From contig CAMCPF010000003.1 in assembly GCA_945876515.1 (NCBI GenBank), forward strand, positions 1-25,601: 25,601 nt of DNA, written 5' to 3'. The notes beneath the pieces were generated by a model. That model saw only the letters and a program-made list of their open reading frames with translations. It was not told the DNA's origin and ran no database searches. Source of the stretch: Candidatus Kuenenia stuttgartensis. Lineage in GTDB: Bacteria; Planctomycetota; Planctomycetia; Pirellulales; UBA1268. The first letter of the stretch is position 1; every line of letters starts with the position of its first letter. The translations under genes and the position numbers were made by a program. Positions 17,051-25,478 of this stretch are shown piece after piece.

Positions 17051-17093
17051 TCGGCGGACCATCGGGTATCCTGCCCCTCCCAGGAGCCCGCCC

Positions 17094-18557
17094 ATGCCGC
17101 CGTCCAGTCCCGTCACGCTCGTCTGGTTTCGTCACGACTTGCGGCTCGACGACAATCCGGCCCTCGCGGCCGCGGTGGCCCGCGGCAGGGTGGTGCCCGT
17201 CTTCATTTGGGCGCCCGAGGAGGAGGCCCCCTGGCAGCCCGGTGCGGCCTCGCGGTGGTGGCTGCATCAGTCGCTGGAGAAACTCGCAGCGGCGCTGGCC
17301 AAGGCCGGTGCGCCGCTCGTGATCCGCCGCGGGCCGTCGCTCGCCACGCTCGAGGGCCTGGCCAGAGAGTACGCCGCCACCCACGTCGCCTGGAACCGCC
17401 GCTACGAGCCGGCGGTGGTCAAGCGCGACACCGCGATCAAGCAGGCGCTCACGGCCACGGGCCTGGCGGCGGAGAGCTTCAATGGCGGCCTCCTCTTCGA
17501 GCCGGTGCATGTGGCCACCAAGGAGGGCCGGCCCTACCAGGTGTTCACGCCCTTCTGGCGGGCGCTGCTGGCGCGAGAGGAGCCGGCCGAGCCGGTGGCG
17601 GCCCCGCGGAAGCTCACCACCGCCGAGCCGGTGCAGGGCACGAGCCAGAGCCTCGACGTCGGCGACCTCGGACTCCTGCCCGAGATCGACTGGGCCGGCA
17701 CGATGCGAACGACCTGGTCGCCGGGCGAGGCCGGCGCGGGGAAGCGGCTCGACGCCTTCCTGGCCAAGGCCCTCGCGACCTACGGCACCGACCGCGACCG
17801 CCCCGACCGAGAGGGCACGAGCAGCCTCTCGCCGCACCTGCACTTCGGCGAGATCTCGCCCCGACGGGTCTGGCACGCCGTGCGCGAAGCTGCCGGCGGC
17901 AAGCCCGCCGCGAAGATCACCGGCAGCCCCGAGGTGTATCTCCGCGAACTCGGCTGGCGGGAGTTTGCCAGCCACCTGCTCTACCACTTTCCCCATACCA
18001 CCGACGCGCCCCTGCGGGCCGACTACGCGAAGTTTCCCTGGGCGCAGGATCCAGTGGGCCTGCGGGCCTGGCAGCGGGGTCGCACGGGCTATCCCGTGGT
18101 AGACGCCGGCATGCGGCAGCTCTGGGCCACCGGCTGGATGCACAACCGGGTGCGGATGATCGTGGCGAGTTTTCTGGTCAAGGACCTGCGGGTAACTTGG
18201 CTGGAGGGGGCCCGCTGGTTCTGGGACACGCTCGTGGACGCCGACCTCGCCGCCAACACGCTCGGCTGGCAGTGGGCCGCGGGCTGCGGGGCGGATGCGG
18301 CCCCCTACTTCCGGATCTTCAATCCGACGAGCCAGGGGGAGAAGTTCGACCCCGACGGGCAGTACGTGCGGCAGTGGGCTCCGGAACTGTCGCGGCTGCC
18401 CACGGACGAGATCCATGCGCCGGCCGAGGCCGACGGCCGTACGCTCGAGCAGGCGGGGATCACGCTCGGCCGGGACTATCCCGAGCCGATCGTAGACCAT
18501 GCCGAGGCGCGAAAGCTCGCGCTCGAGGCGCTCAAGCAGGTGTCGCGGGGCAAGTGA
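17094..18557 (+). CDS. phrB: Deoxyribodipyrimidine photolyase (class I CPD type)
   Basis: 487 residues. The ATG at 17094 is preceded by AGGAG (17082-17086) with 7-nt spacing. The N-terminal photolyase domain (about 5-135; VTLVWFRHDLRLDDNPAL) should hold an antenna chromophore. The C-terminal FAD-binding domain (about 205-475) shows GRTGYPVVDAGMRQLWATGW at about 328-348, then MHNRVRMIVASFLVKDL, NTLGWQWAAGCG at about 387, and APYFRIFNPTSQGEKFD. These match E. coli PhrB, including the Trp of the GWQW block used for flavin photoreduction. The enzyme splits UV-made cyclobutane pyrimidine dimers with blue light (EC 4.1.99.3) in the cytoplasm. A cryptochrome-like role cannot be excluded but is less likely. 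It lies 74 nt after the DUF1501 gene on the same strand, an unusual partner for it. Confidence 0.93.
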   Translation: MPPSSPVTLVWFRHDLRLDDNPALAAAVARGRVVPVFIWAPEEEAPWQPGAASRWWLHQSLEKLAAALAKAGAPLVIRRGPSLATLEGLAREYAATHVAWNRRYEPAVVKRDTAIKQALTATGLAAESFNGGLLFEPVHVATKEGRPYQVFTPFWRALLAREEPAEPVAAPRKLTTAEPVQGTSQSLDVGDLGLLPEIDWAGTMRTTWSPGEAGAGKRLDAFLAKALATYGTDRDRPDREGTSSLSPHLHFGEISPRRVWHAVREAAGGKPAAKITGSPEVYLRELGWREFASHLLYHFPHTTDAPLRADYAKFPWAQDPVGLRAWQRGRTGYPVVDAGMRQLWATGWMHNRVRMIVASFLVKDLRVTWLEGARWFWDTLVDADLAANTLGWQWAAGCGADAAPYFRIFNPTSQGEKFDPDGQYVRQWAPELSRLPTDEIHAPAEADGRTLEQAGITLGRDYPEPIVDHAEARKLALEALKQVSRGK

Positions 18558-18567
18558 CCGCGGCGGG

Positions 18568-19488
18568 TCACTGCTTGAGCTTTGCCATCAGCACGCGGAC
18601 GGTCTTCATGGCGTCCTTCTGCTGCTCGGGGTCGGGCACCTTCGAGGCGGACTTTTCAGCGTCGGCCAGGAGTGTGAGCGCGGCCTTCACGTCGCCGTTG
18701 GCGACCAGCGCCTTGGCGACGGCCACGAGCGCGTAGGCCCGGTTGGCCGGGAAGTCGTTGATTCCCTTGGCGGCCTCGGCGGCCTGAGCCAGGAGCTTCG
18801 TCGCCGCCTCCTTGTCGCTCGTGGCGGCCCGCACTGCGGCCGCTGCGGCGAACGCCTCCGCCTTGGGCCGCAGCTCCTCGAGGCCGCCGGCGAGTTCCTC
18901 GAGCTTGTCAATCACGTCGTTGGCCGCGTCGGCCAGGCCGGCATCGACGTAGCCCATCGCCACGGCCGCGAGCGCCTTGCCGCGGAAGCGGTCAGGCACG
19001 TCGTCCTTGGCCAGCTTCGCGGCCTCGCCGAGCGACTCCTTGGCGCCGTTCTTGTCACCGGCGGCCGCCTTGGCGACGCCGACCTGAGCGAGCAGGCCAG
19101 ACTTGCCCTGGGGATCCTCGACGCCGCCGGCCATCTTCGCGGCCGCCTCGACGGCCTTCTTGCCCGAACTCCGCTGGCCCATGTCGGCATACGTCTGCGC
19201 GATCTCCACGAGCACGGGCACGCACACCAGCGGCTGCCCGTCGGCGGGGATCTCGGCCAGGGCCATCTCGAGCGTGCGGCCAGCGCCAGCCTTGTCCTTG
19301 GAGGTGATCTGCATGCCGGCCACCTTCACGAGGTCCTTGGCCCGCCCCTCCGGCTTCGGGTTCTTCTTGGCCTTGGCGAGCAGGTCGGCGATCGTCGCCG
19401 GCGCTTTCTTGGAGCCACAACCGCTGAGCGGCATCACGGCCACACAGACGAGCAGGAGGACAAGCGACCAGGAAAGCAGGCGACGCAT
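18568..19488 (-). CDS. Lipoprotein with TPR-like helical repeats
   Basis: 306 residues from the ATG at 19488, which has GAGGAG 6 nt upstream; the longer frame from 19542 lacks this. The N-terminus is a lipoprotein signal (MRRLLSWSLVLLLVCVAVMP) with lipobox LSGC and lipidated Cys24. The mature part is made of Ala/Lys-rich helical pairs of about 30-40 residues (for example AQVGVAKAAAGDKNGAKESL), resembling tetratricopeptide repeats. It is probably membrane-anchored, facing the periplasm, and acts as a binding scaffold; no enzymatic motif is seen. It follows dapL by 73 nt on the same strand but has no obvious functional link to it, and converges with the photolyase gene 10 nt away. Confidence 0.8.
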   Translation of the reverse strand: MRRLLSWSLVLLLVCVAVMPLSGCGSKKAPATIADLLAKAKKNPKPEGRAKDLVKVAGMQITSKDKAGAGRTLEMALAEIPADGQPLVCVPVLVEIAQTYADMGQRSSGKKAVEAAAKMAGGVEDPQGKSGLLAQVGVAKAAAGDKNGAKESLGEAAKLAKDDVPDRFRGKALAAVAMGYVDAGLADAANDVIDKLEELAGGLEELRPKAEAFAAAAAVRAATSDKEAATKLLAQAAEAAKGINDFPANRAYALVAVAKALVANGDVKAALTLLADAEKSASKVPDPEQQKDAMKTVRVLMAKLKQ

Positions 19489-19494
19489 GGAAAA

Positions 19495-19500
19495 CTCCTC
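19495..19500 (-). promoter_or_regulatory. Ribosome-binding site deciding the lipoprotein start
   Basis: GAGGAG on the minus strand, 6 nt before the ATG at 19488. It selects the lipoprotein start over the longer frame. Confidence 0.7.
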
Positions 19501-19561
19501 GGGAGCGAGCGGGCGATGGTCGGGGATCACGGGCGGGGGCAACGTCGGGGGCGAGCGGGCA

Positions 19562-20836
19562 TCAGAACTTGAGCCGGGCGCGGGCCAGCCGCGCGTGGGC
19601 CTCGGCCATCAGGTCGTCCTCGGCGGCCTCGTCTTCGGCCTCATAGGTGGCCGAGAACCTGAGGTACGCGCCACAGTCGTCCCAGGGCACGGTCGAGATC
19701 GAAAGCTCGTGGATCAGGAACTGGCTCGCTTCCTGGGCGGTGGCAAACGCCCGGTCACCGGCGCCGGTCGGGCTCTTCGTGTAGAGGAAATAGGTGCCCC
19801 CGGGCATCTCGCAGTCGAAGCCCACGGCCCGGAGCACGCCCACGAGTTTCTCGAGCCGGCGGCGATACTTCTCCCGGACGCGACGCGGGATCTCGGGGTC
19901 GGCCAGGGCCGCGGCGGCGGCCTTCTGGATCGCCATGAACTGCCCCGAGTCGCAGTTGTCCTTGACGTCGGCGAAGGCCCGCACGAGCCGCTCGTGGCCG
20001 CAGACCCAGCCCATCCGCCAGCCGATCATGTGGAAGCCCTTCGACATCGAGTGGACCTCGAGGCCCACCTCCTTGGCGCCGTCGATCGAGAGAAACGACA
20101 GCGGCCGCTCGTCGTAGGAGAGCATCATGTGGGCCGCGTCCTGGATGACGATCACGCGGTGCTTGTGGGCCCAGGCAACCACCTGCTCGTAGAAGCTCCG
20201 GGTGGCGGTGCGGCCGGTGGGGCTGTTGGGGTAGCAGAGCACCAGGATTTTCGTGCGGGCGAGCACGTCGGCGGGGACGCTCTCCAGGTCGGGGAGGAAG
20301 CCATGCTCCGGGAGGAGCGGCAGCGGGTGAACGGTGCCGCCGAACCATTTCGTGGCCGTGCCCGCCACGGGATAGCCCGGCACGGTCATGAGCGTCACGT
20401 CGCCGGGGTCGATGAACGCCGCCGGTAGCATTGCGTAGGCGGTCTTCGAACCGATGCAGTGGTTGACCTCCTTGACGGGGTCGAGCACCACGCCGAACTC
20501 CCGCTGCATGAAGGCCGCAGCGGCCTCCTTGAAGGCGGCGATTCCGTTGTCGGCGTAGCCACGGTTCTCCGGCCGGTCGATCTCCCGCCGCATCACGGCC
20601 CGCACGCTCTCGGGGGCCATCTCGTCGTTCTCGCCGATGCCGAAGTCGAGCATCCGTCGCTCGGGATGGTCGGCGAGGGCCTGCCGCTTGGCCCGCTTGA
20701 TCAGTTCGAACTTGTAGATCCCGGAGCCCTTGGCGAAGTTGGCTCCGCCGATCCGCTGGGCGAAGCGGTCCTGGAACCACGGGTCGGAGGCGTTGTCAGT
20801 CGAGGTGGGCTGGGCGGGGGCTGAGGAGGCAAGCAT
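19562..20836 (-). CDS. dapL: LL-diaminopimelate aminotransferase (DapL-type)
   Basis: 424 residues, PLP-dependent class I/II aminotransferase. The N-terminal part GIYKFELIKRAKRQAL followed by DFGIGENDEMAP and NRGYADNGI is characteristic of the DapL branch. PLP-site residues are visible: Asn204 in CYPNSPTG, Asp233 in QDAAHMML and Schiff-base Lys266 in SMSKGFHMIGWRMGW. The enzyme makes LL-2,6-diaminopimelate from tetrahydrodipicolinate and glutamate in one step (EC 2.6.1.83), feeding lysine and peptidoglycan synthesis in the cytoplasm. DapL is known in planctomycetes, chlamydiae, cyanobacteria and plants. A related broad aminotransferase is the alternative. No clear ribosome-binding site is visible before the ATG at 20836; the next in-frame Met is at residue 62, inside conserved sequence. 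The gene lies 105 nt downstream of pdxH, which supplies its PLP cofactor. Confidence 0.85.
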   Translation of the reverse strand: MLASSAPAQPTSTDNASDPWFQDRFAQRIGGANFAKGSGIYKFELIKRAKRQALADHPERRMLDFGIGENDEMAPESVRAVMRREIDRPENRGYADNGIAAFKEAAAAFMQREFGVVLDPVKEVNHCIGSKTAYAMLPAAFIDPGDVTLMTVPGYPVAGTATKWFGGTVHPLPLLPEHGFLPDLESVPADVLARTKILVLCYPNSPTGRTATRSFYEQVVAWAHKHRVIVIQDAAHMMLSYDERPLSFLSIDGAKEVGLEVHSMSKGFHMIGWRMGWVCGHERLVRAFADVKDNCDSGQFMAIQKAAAAALADPEIPRRVREKYRRRLEKLVGVLRAVGFDCEMPGGTYFLYTKSPTGAGDRAFATAQEASQFLIHELSISTVPWDDCGAYLRFSATYEAEDEAAEDDLMAEAHARLARARLKF

Positions 20837-20941
20837 GGTCGGTGGAACGGATCCTCGGGCTGGCCGGCGAGTCGGGAAACTCCCGTAGGGTACGCCTTGG
20901 AGCCCGGTTTTTCCATGAGCCCGCCCGCCGGCCGGACCCCG

Positions 20942-21589
20942 TCAGGGGGCGAGGCGTTCGAGGAGCCATGCGCCGGCCGCGTCGCGGCGGAACTGGAGCC
21001 GGTCGTGGAGCCGGCTGGGGCGGCCCTGCCAGAACTCGATCCGCTCCGGCACGAGCCGAAAGCCGCCCCAGTGGGCCGGCCGCGGGATCGCCGCGTCGTC
21101 GGGATGCTCGGCGCGAAACCGGGCGAAGAGGCCCTCGAGCGCCGCCCGGTCGGGGATCACCTCGCTCTGCGGCGAACTCCAGGCGCCGATCCGCGACGTG
21201 CTCGGCCGGCTCGTGAAGTAGGCGTCGCTCTCGGCCACCGTGGTCTTCTCGACGCGGCCCTCGATCCGCACCTGCCGCTCGAGTGCGGCCCAGTGGAAGG
21301 TGAGCGCGGCGTGCGGATTGGCGGCCAACTCACGGCCCTTGTGGCTCGCATAGTTCGTGAAGAAGCAGAAGCCGGTCGGGTCGAAACCGCGGAGCAGCAC
21401 GATCCGGGCCGAGGGCCGGCCGTCGGGCGTGGAGGTGGAGAGCGTCATCGCCTCGGGCTCGGGCACGCCTGCCTCCACCGCCGCGTCGTACCAGGCGGCG
21501 AACTGCCGGAACGGATCACGGTCGACCGAGCCCTCGTCGAGCGCACCGTGCTCGTATTCCTTGCGGGCGTCGGTGATGCGCGGTTCCAT
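20942..21589 (-). CDS. pdxH: Pyridoxamine/pyridoxine 5'-phosphate oxidase
   Basis: 215 residues from the ATG at 21589, with GGAG at 21597-21600, 7 nt upstream; the frame is open to 21625, but that extension is not family-like. The protein has the PNPOx order: N-terminal DPFRQFAAWYDAA, substrate/FMN segment RIVLLRGFD (62-70), TNYASHKGREL (78-88), TFHW (97-100) and the C-terminal signature EFWQGRPSRLHDRLQF (185-200), ending in ERLAP as in E. coli. It oxidises pyridoxamine or pyridoxine 5'-phosphate to pyridoxal 5'-phosphate with FMN and O2 (EC 1.4.3.5) in the cytoplasm. The length is normal for the family. It stands upstream of the PLP-dependent dapL on the same strand. Confidence 0.95.
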   Translation of the reverse strand: MEPRITDARKEYEHGALDEGSVDRDPFRQFAAWYDAAVEAGVPEPEAMTLSTSTPDGRPSARIVLLRGFDPTGFCFFTNYASHKGRELAANPHAALTFHWAALERQVRIEGRVEKTTVAESDAYFTSRPSTSRIGAWSSPQSEVIPDRAALEGLFARFRAEHPDDAAIPRPAHWGGFRLVPERIEFWQGRPSRLHDRLQFRRDAAGAWLLERLAP

Positions 21590-21673
21590 GGAAGCGACTC
21601 CGTGAGATTGGCGGTGGCCCTGCATCGTAGCGGGGACGGTCGCTGAGGGGGACTGTCGAACGACGCCGGGACA

Positions 21674-23356
21674 TCAGCCGATGGTCGCCACGACCTGGGC
21701 GAGATAGCGATCGAGTTCGGGCGGCAGGCCACCGGCCCGGATCGCCTCGTCCACCTGCTTCCGTAGGGCCTCAACGCACTCGTCGGGTGTGGCATCGACC
21801 GGCAGGTCGATCACCGCATCGAGCGCGACGTGGGAGTCACCCGTGAGGAAGCGGAACAGCTGGGCGATCGAGGCCAAGAGCGGGCTGCCGGTGCGGGCGG
21901 CGGTGTCGTCGAGCAGCGTGCCCACGAGCGCCGAGTTGAGCGCCAGCCGCCGCTGCACCTCCGCGGCGGTGGCAGCGCGGAAGCCGGGCTCTTCTTTCAG
22001 CGCCGCGAACCGCTCCGCGTCGATCACGAGCAGCTCGAGCCGGTTGGGATGCCGGGTCGTCACCGTGGCCACGGCCGGCTGGCCCCGCCACATCCCGATC
22101 TCGCCGAGCACGGTCGGCGCGACGAGCGTGGCGACCTGCCGCGGCTCCGCCCCGTTCGGGGAGTGCATCACGACCAGCGGCGCGGTGGAGGAGAGTACGA
22201 CATACATCTCGCCGAGGTGCTCGCCCTGCCGGATCAGGGCGTCGCCGGCGGCGAGGTCGAGCGACCGCCGCTCGAGCGGGCGGCCGCCGGCACGGTCGGC
22301 GTCGAGGGCGTGGAGCAGGATCGCCCCGACCAGGCGGTCGTCGATCGCGTCTTCCGTGTTGACGTGCACCGCGTCATGGTAGGCACGGTGGAGCGCGGCC
22401 ACGTCGGGCTGCAGGCCAAGCCCCTGCCGGGCCCGCGACTTGCCGCGAATGTCGCCGAGGGTCCGCTGCCGCTTCTGCCGCCGCTGCCATTCCTGCCGCC
22501 TCCGCTCCAGCTCCTCAGGCACCGTCCGATCCGGAAACAGGAACTCACGGGTCTCCGGGTCGATGTGTCGCGCGACGTGGTCGCGGGCGGTCACGCCCGA
22601 CATGAAGGCGGTGAACGGCACGATCCGGTGGGCAATCTCCTGGGCCATCCGGCGGACACGGGCCGACGGCGGCCGCTCGCGGAGGCGGCGGTCGTAGGCG
22701 TCGCGAAACCGCTCGTGGGCTGAGAGGTCGCGGGGCACTCTCGCAAGGCCCGTGTAGCCGGCCAGCTGATAGAGGATCGTGCCGAGCTGCCAGGCGAGCG
22801 TGCGGCTGGCGGGGCTGTCGGGTGAGAGCCCGCACAGGCCCAGGCCCCGGCGGATCGACTCGATGAACGCGGTGGCGACGTAGGCGTAGTCGGCCTCGTA
22901 GCCCGGCACCACGCGGACCCGGCCGTGGCCGACCGGCGTGACGACGCCGGCGACGTGGTGCCGCAGGTTCACCAATCCGACGATCTCGCCGAACTCCGCC
23001 GACGCCCTGGGGAAGGCGAACCCCCCGGAAAAAAAGTCGCTCGTGCCGCCGATCCGTTCTCCCGCCCGGAAGTGGCCCTCGTTGCGGAAGGAGGTGGTGA
23101 CGATCGAGCTCACCAGCAGCGTCCGGTAGATGCCGCCCCAGGCGAAGCCCATGGCGTCGAAGGCGAACCGGCCGCGGTAGGCGACGAGGTTGCGCAGCGT
23201 GCAGAACCGCCAGGCGAGGCGGCGGCCCGCGTCGCGCCGGAGCGCATCCCACTCGCCGTCGCTCAGCTCCGGCAGCGACACGATCTCGTCGGCCGCGAGA
23301 AACTCTTCAAGCGTGCCGCGGTGCGGCCGGGATGCGGCAGGGGAGGCGTTCGTCAT
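21674..23356 (-). CDS. MpaB/DUF2236-like domain fused to a cyclic-nucleotide-binding-like domain
   Basis: 560 residues from the ATG at 23356; a GTG at 23434 would add 26 residues without family support. Residues about 45-275 resemble the MpaB/rubber-oxygenase (DUF2236) fold: a His-rich turn NLRHHVAGV (130-138) followed by DYAYVATAFIESIRRGLG (156-173), helices rich in Arg, and a DHVARHIDP segment. In characterised members a histidine here binds haem b; His133 or His134 are candidates. A basic linker follows (285-310). Residues about 362-475 look like a cNMP-binding domain, with a phosphate-binding-cassette-like VLGEIGMWRGQPAVATVTT (416-434). The arginine that normally contacts the cyclic phosphate is missing (Ala428 or Val429 there), so ligand binding is doubtful. 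The role is unknown; a cytoplasmic redox enzyme or sensor is a guess. It lies 84 nt upstream of pdxH on the same strand. Confidence 0.6.
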   Translation of the reverse strand: MTNASPAASRPHRGTLEEFLAADEIVSLPELSDGEWDALRRDAGRRLAWRFCTLRNLVAYRGRFAFDAMGFAWGGIYRTLLVSSIVTTSFRNEGHFRAGERIGGTSDFFSGGFAFPRASAEFGEIVGLVNLRHHVAGVVTPVGHGRVRVVPGYEADYAYVATAFIESIRRGLGLCGLSPDSPASRTLAWQLGTILYQLAGYTGLARVPRDLSAHERFRDAYDRRLRERPPSARVRRMAQEIAHRIVPFTAFMSGVTARDHVARHIDPETREFLFPDRTVPEELERRRQEWQRRQKRQRTLGDIRGKSRARQGLGLQPDVAALHRAYHDAVHVNTEDAIDDRLVGAILLHALDADRAGGRPLERRSLDLAAGDALIRQGEHLGEMYVVLSSTAPLVVMHSPNGAEPRQVATLVAPTVLGEIGMWRGQPAVATVTTRHPNRLELLVIDAERFAALKEEPGFRAATAAEVQRRLALNSALVGTLLDDTAARTGSPLLASIAQLFRFLTGDSHVALDAVIDLPVDATPDECVEALRKQVDEAIRAGGLPPELDRYLAQVVATIG

Positions 23357-23688
23357 TCCGCACAACCCAGCACACTGGTCTCGGGGGGCTCGCGCATCGT
23401 CACTCGCCGGAGAGGTGATTGCTGGTCTGCCCACGCCGGCTGCGGTCAGGCCGGTTCCGCAGGCGGTTGCCCGTGGCGACGGACACTGCCGCGAGGGGGC
23501 TTCTCATGGAGCGATCGACATCACTGTGCCCGGCATCGCGGCATTCGTCAATTCAATTTCGGATGTCCGGCGGGCGGCGGCAGGGCTGCGCCGGTGATGA
23601 CCCAGGTGGGCGACTTCCATGCGCCCTCATCAGCCACGCGCCCGAGCCGGCTTCGTTGCCGTCGCGTAGAGGAACGCGTTGGCATCCA
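23357..23688. other. 332-nt gene-free region
   Basis: Between the MpaB-like gene and pncA, both on the minus strand. No reading frame here looks like a known protein. The only oddity is a short stretch, about 23457-23476 (GGTTGCCCGTG within it), that resembles the first part of the dispersed repeat, but the variable stem and the GCAGGAT units are absent. It probably contains the promoter of the MpaB-like gene; none was recognised by eye. Confidence 0.4.
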
Positions 23689-24285
23689 TCATGCCCGGCG
23701 GACACCGGCGGCATCCATCTGGGCCCAGGCGGCTGCCAGCGAGCCGTCGCGATCGATCCCGCGGCAGGCAGATTCGACCACGGTCACCTCGTAGCCCAGC
23801 GTCCGGCCATCGAGCGCGGTGTGGAGGACGCAGAAATCCGTCGCCAGGCCCGCCAGGATGATCTCGGTGACACCTTCGCCCCGCAGCGCGGCATCGAGGC
23901 CCACAACGGTGCGGCGGTCATTTTCAAAGAACGCAGAATAGCTGTCGATTTCGGGGCGGGTTCCCTTGCAGACGCGCACGGCGTGGTGCGGAATCACCAG
24001 CCCTTGGTGCAGCTCGGCCCCCGAAGTCCTCGCGACACAGTGATCCGGCCAGAGCATCTGCGGCCCGTACGGCAGGTCGAGCGTGGTGAAGGGCCGCCGC
24101 CCCGGATGGCTCGATGCAAACGACACGTGTCTTCGCGGGTGCCAGTCCTGGGTGAGGAACACTCGCTGGAAAGCCCCCATCAGGGCGTTGATGACAGGGA
24201 GGATCGCGTCGGCCTCCGGCACGGCGAGGGCGCCACCGGAACAGAAGTCGGCCTGAACGTCGATCACCACCAGCGCCGAGTTCAT
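23689..24285 (-). CDS. pncA: Nicotinamidase
   Basis: 198 residues from the ATG at 24285. The frame stays open to 24426, but that extension reads through the tRNA-Leu gene and is rejected. Isochorismatase-like fold with the nicotinamidase triad: Asp9 (VVIDVQADFCSGGAL), Lys107 (RVCKGTRPEIDSYSAFF) and Cys152 (LAGLATDFCVLHTALDG). Metal ligands are likely Asp47, His49 and a further His (53 or 60) in TQDWHPRRHVSFASSH; MLWPDHCV is also typical. The enzyme hydrolyses nicotinamide to nicotinate (EC 3.5.1.19) for NAD salvage in the cytoplasm. The length fits the family. The gene lies 64 nt downstream of tRNA-Leu on the same strand. Confidence 0.93.
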   Translation of the reverse strand: MNSALVVIDVQADFCSGGALAVPEADAILPVINALMGAFQRVFLTQDWHPRRHVSFASSHPGRRPFTTLDLPYGPQMLWPDHCVARTSGAELHQGLVIPHHAVRVCKGTRPEIDSYSAFFENDRRTVVGLDAALRGEGVTEIILAGLATDFCVLHTALDGRTLGYEVTVVESACRGIDRDGSLAAAWAQMDAAGVRRA

Positions 24286-24349
24286 GGTTTGCCGGAGATC
24301 ATCGAGCAGCCTCGGGAGCGACCCGCCCCGGTGCGAAACTGGCCCTGAG

Positions 24350-24432
24350 TGCCGGAGGTGGGACTTGAACCCACACGCCCTTGCGGGCAACGGATTTTGA
24401 GTCCGCCGCGTCTGCCATTCCGCCACTCCGGC
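24350..24432 (-). tRNA. tRNA-Leu (anticodon CAA)
   Basis: 83 nt on the minus strand without an encoded CCA. The acceptor arms GCCGGAG (5') and CTCCGGC (3') pair fully, with discriminator A at 24350. The D arm begins TGGCGGAATGGCAGACGC, the anticodon stem-loop is GCGGA-CTCAAAA-TCCGT with CAA at 24397-24399, a long class II variable arm TGCCCGCAAGGGCGT follows, and the T arm contains GGTTCAAGTCC. The long variable arm and CAA anticodon define tRNA-Leu reading UUG. It is divergent from metF and upstream of pncA. Confidence 0.96.
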
Positions 24433-24585
24433 TCGAGTGCGGCAGCCATCAGTTTCGACTGTACGGTGTCGCTCAGGGGTTTGCCAGCGGGGCGCCGCTA
24501 CGGGGGCGGACGGCTACAATCCGACACCGGCGGCGGGCCTCGGTCCGCCCACGTATTGTCCCCGTCACCCCATGTCGTGCTGCCC

Positions 24586-25461
24586 GTGTCGATCAGGGAT
24601 CCCTACGAGAACGGACGCCTCGGGCTCTCCTTCGAGCTCTTTCCCCCCAAGACCCCGGAGTCGGAGGCCGCGATGTGGCATACCGTCTCCGAACTGATGG
24701 CCTACGAGCCGGCGATCGTCACCTGCACCTACGGCGCCGGCGGCTCCACCCGCGGTACCACGCTCGACGTGCTCCGGGGCCTGCGGGAGCGGCACGATGT
24801 GGCCGTGGCCAGCCATCTCACCTGCGTTGGCAGCACGGTGGACGAACTGCGGAGCTATCTTCGCGAAGCGATCGACCTGGGTGTGTCCGCGATCGTGGCG
24901 CTGCGCGGAGACCCGCCCAAGGGGGAGACGGAGTTCCAGCAGGCCGACGGCGGCCTGCGGTACGCGTCGGATCTGGTGGCGTTGATCCGCGCGGAGTTCC
25001 CCGAACTGGGCATCTTCGTGGCCGGCTACCCGGAAACCCATCAGGAGGCCGCGAGCCCGGAGGCCGACCTCCAAAATCTCGTGCGCAAGGTGGAGGCCGG
25101 TGGCGACGTCGTCATGACGCAACTCTTCTACGACAACGCCGACTTCTTCCGGTTCCGTGACCGCTGCCAGGCCCTGGGGATCACGGCGCCGATCGTGCCC
25201 GGCGTGATGCCCGTCACCAACTACGCCCAGATTCGCCGGATCGCCAGCCTCTGCAAGGCCCGGCTCCCGGAGGCCTTCACCCGCGGCTTCGAGGCGGCCG
25301 GTGCCGACGAGGCGGCGCAGTTCGAGGCCGGCGTCGAGTACGCGGCCAAGCAAGTCGAGGAGCTCGTGGCCGGCGGTGTGCCGGGGATGCACTTCTACGT
25401 GCTCAACAAGTCGCCGGCCACGATCCGCGTGCTCGAGCACGTCGGCCTGCGGCCGGCGTGA
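24586..25461 (+). CDS. metF: Methylenetetrahydrofolate reductase
   Basis: 291 residues. The frame is open from 24349 but begins inside the antisense of tRNA-Leu. The likely start is GTG at 24586, giving (M)SIRDPYENGRLGLSFELFPP, which matches the usual N-terminus; GTG at 24577 is the alternative, and no strong ribosome-binding site is seen for either. The protein is a TIM barrel with FELFPPKTPE (catalytic Glu region), CTYGAGGSTRGTTLD, HLTCVG, ALRGDPPKG, GYPETH and TQLFYDN, all standard MetF marks. It reduces 5,10-methylene-THF to 5-methyl-THF with FAD and NAD(P)H (EC 1.5.1.54) for methionine synthesis, in the cytoplasm. The length is that of bacterial MetF without the eukaryotic regulatory domain. 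Divergent from tRNA-Leu across about 150 nt. Confidence 0.94.
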   Translation: MSIRDPYENGRLGLSFELFPPKTPESEAAMWHTVSELMAYEPAIVTCTYGAGGSTRGTTLDVLRGLRERHDVAVASHLTCVGSTVDELRSYLREAIDLGVSAIVALRGDPPKGETEFQQADGGLRYASDLVALIRAEFPELGIFVAGYPETHQEAASPEADLQNLVRKVEAGGDVVMTQLFYDNADFFRFRDRCQALGITAPIVPGVMPVTNYAQIRRIASLCKARLPEAFTRGFEAAGADEAAQFEAGVEYAAKQVEELVAGGVPGMHFYVLNKSPATIRVLEHVGLRPA

Positions 25462-25478
25462 GACCGCGGGTTGCTTTC

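Noticed and set aside
23457..23480. Third, degenerate copy of the dispersed repeat
   Set aside because: Only about 20 bp resemble the first block; the stem arms and GCAGGAT units are absent, so chance cannot be excluded.
24286..24426. N-terminal extension of nicotinamidase
   Set aside because: It is the translation of tRNA-Leu; the family start is the ATG at 24285.
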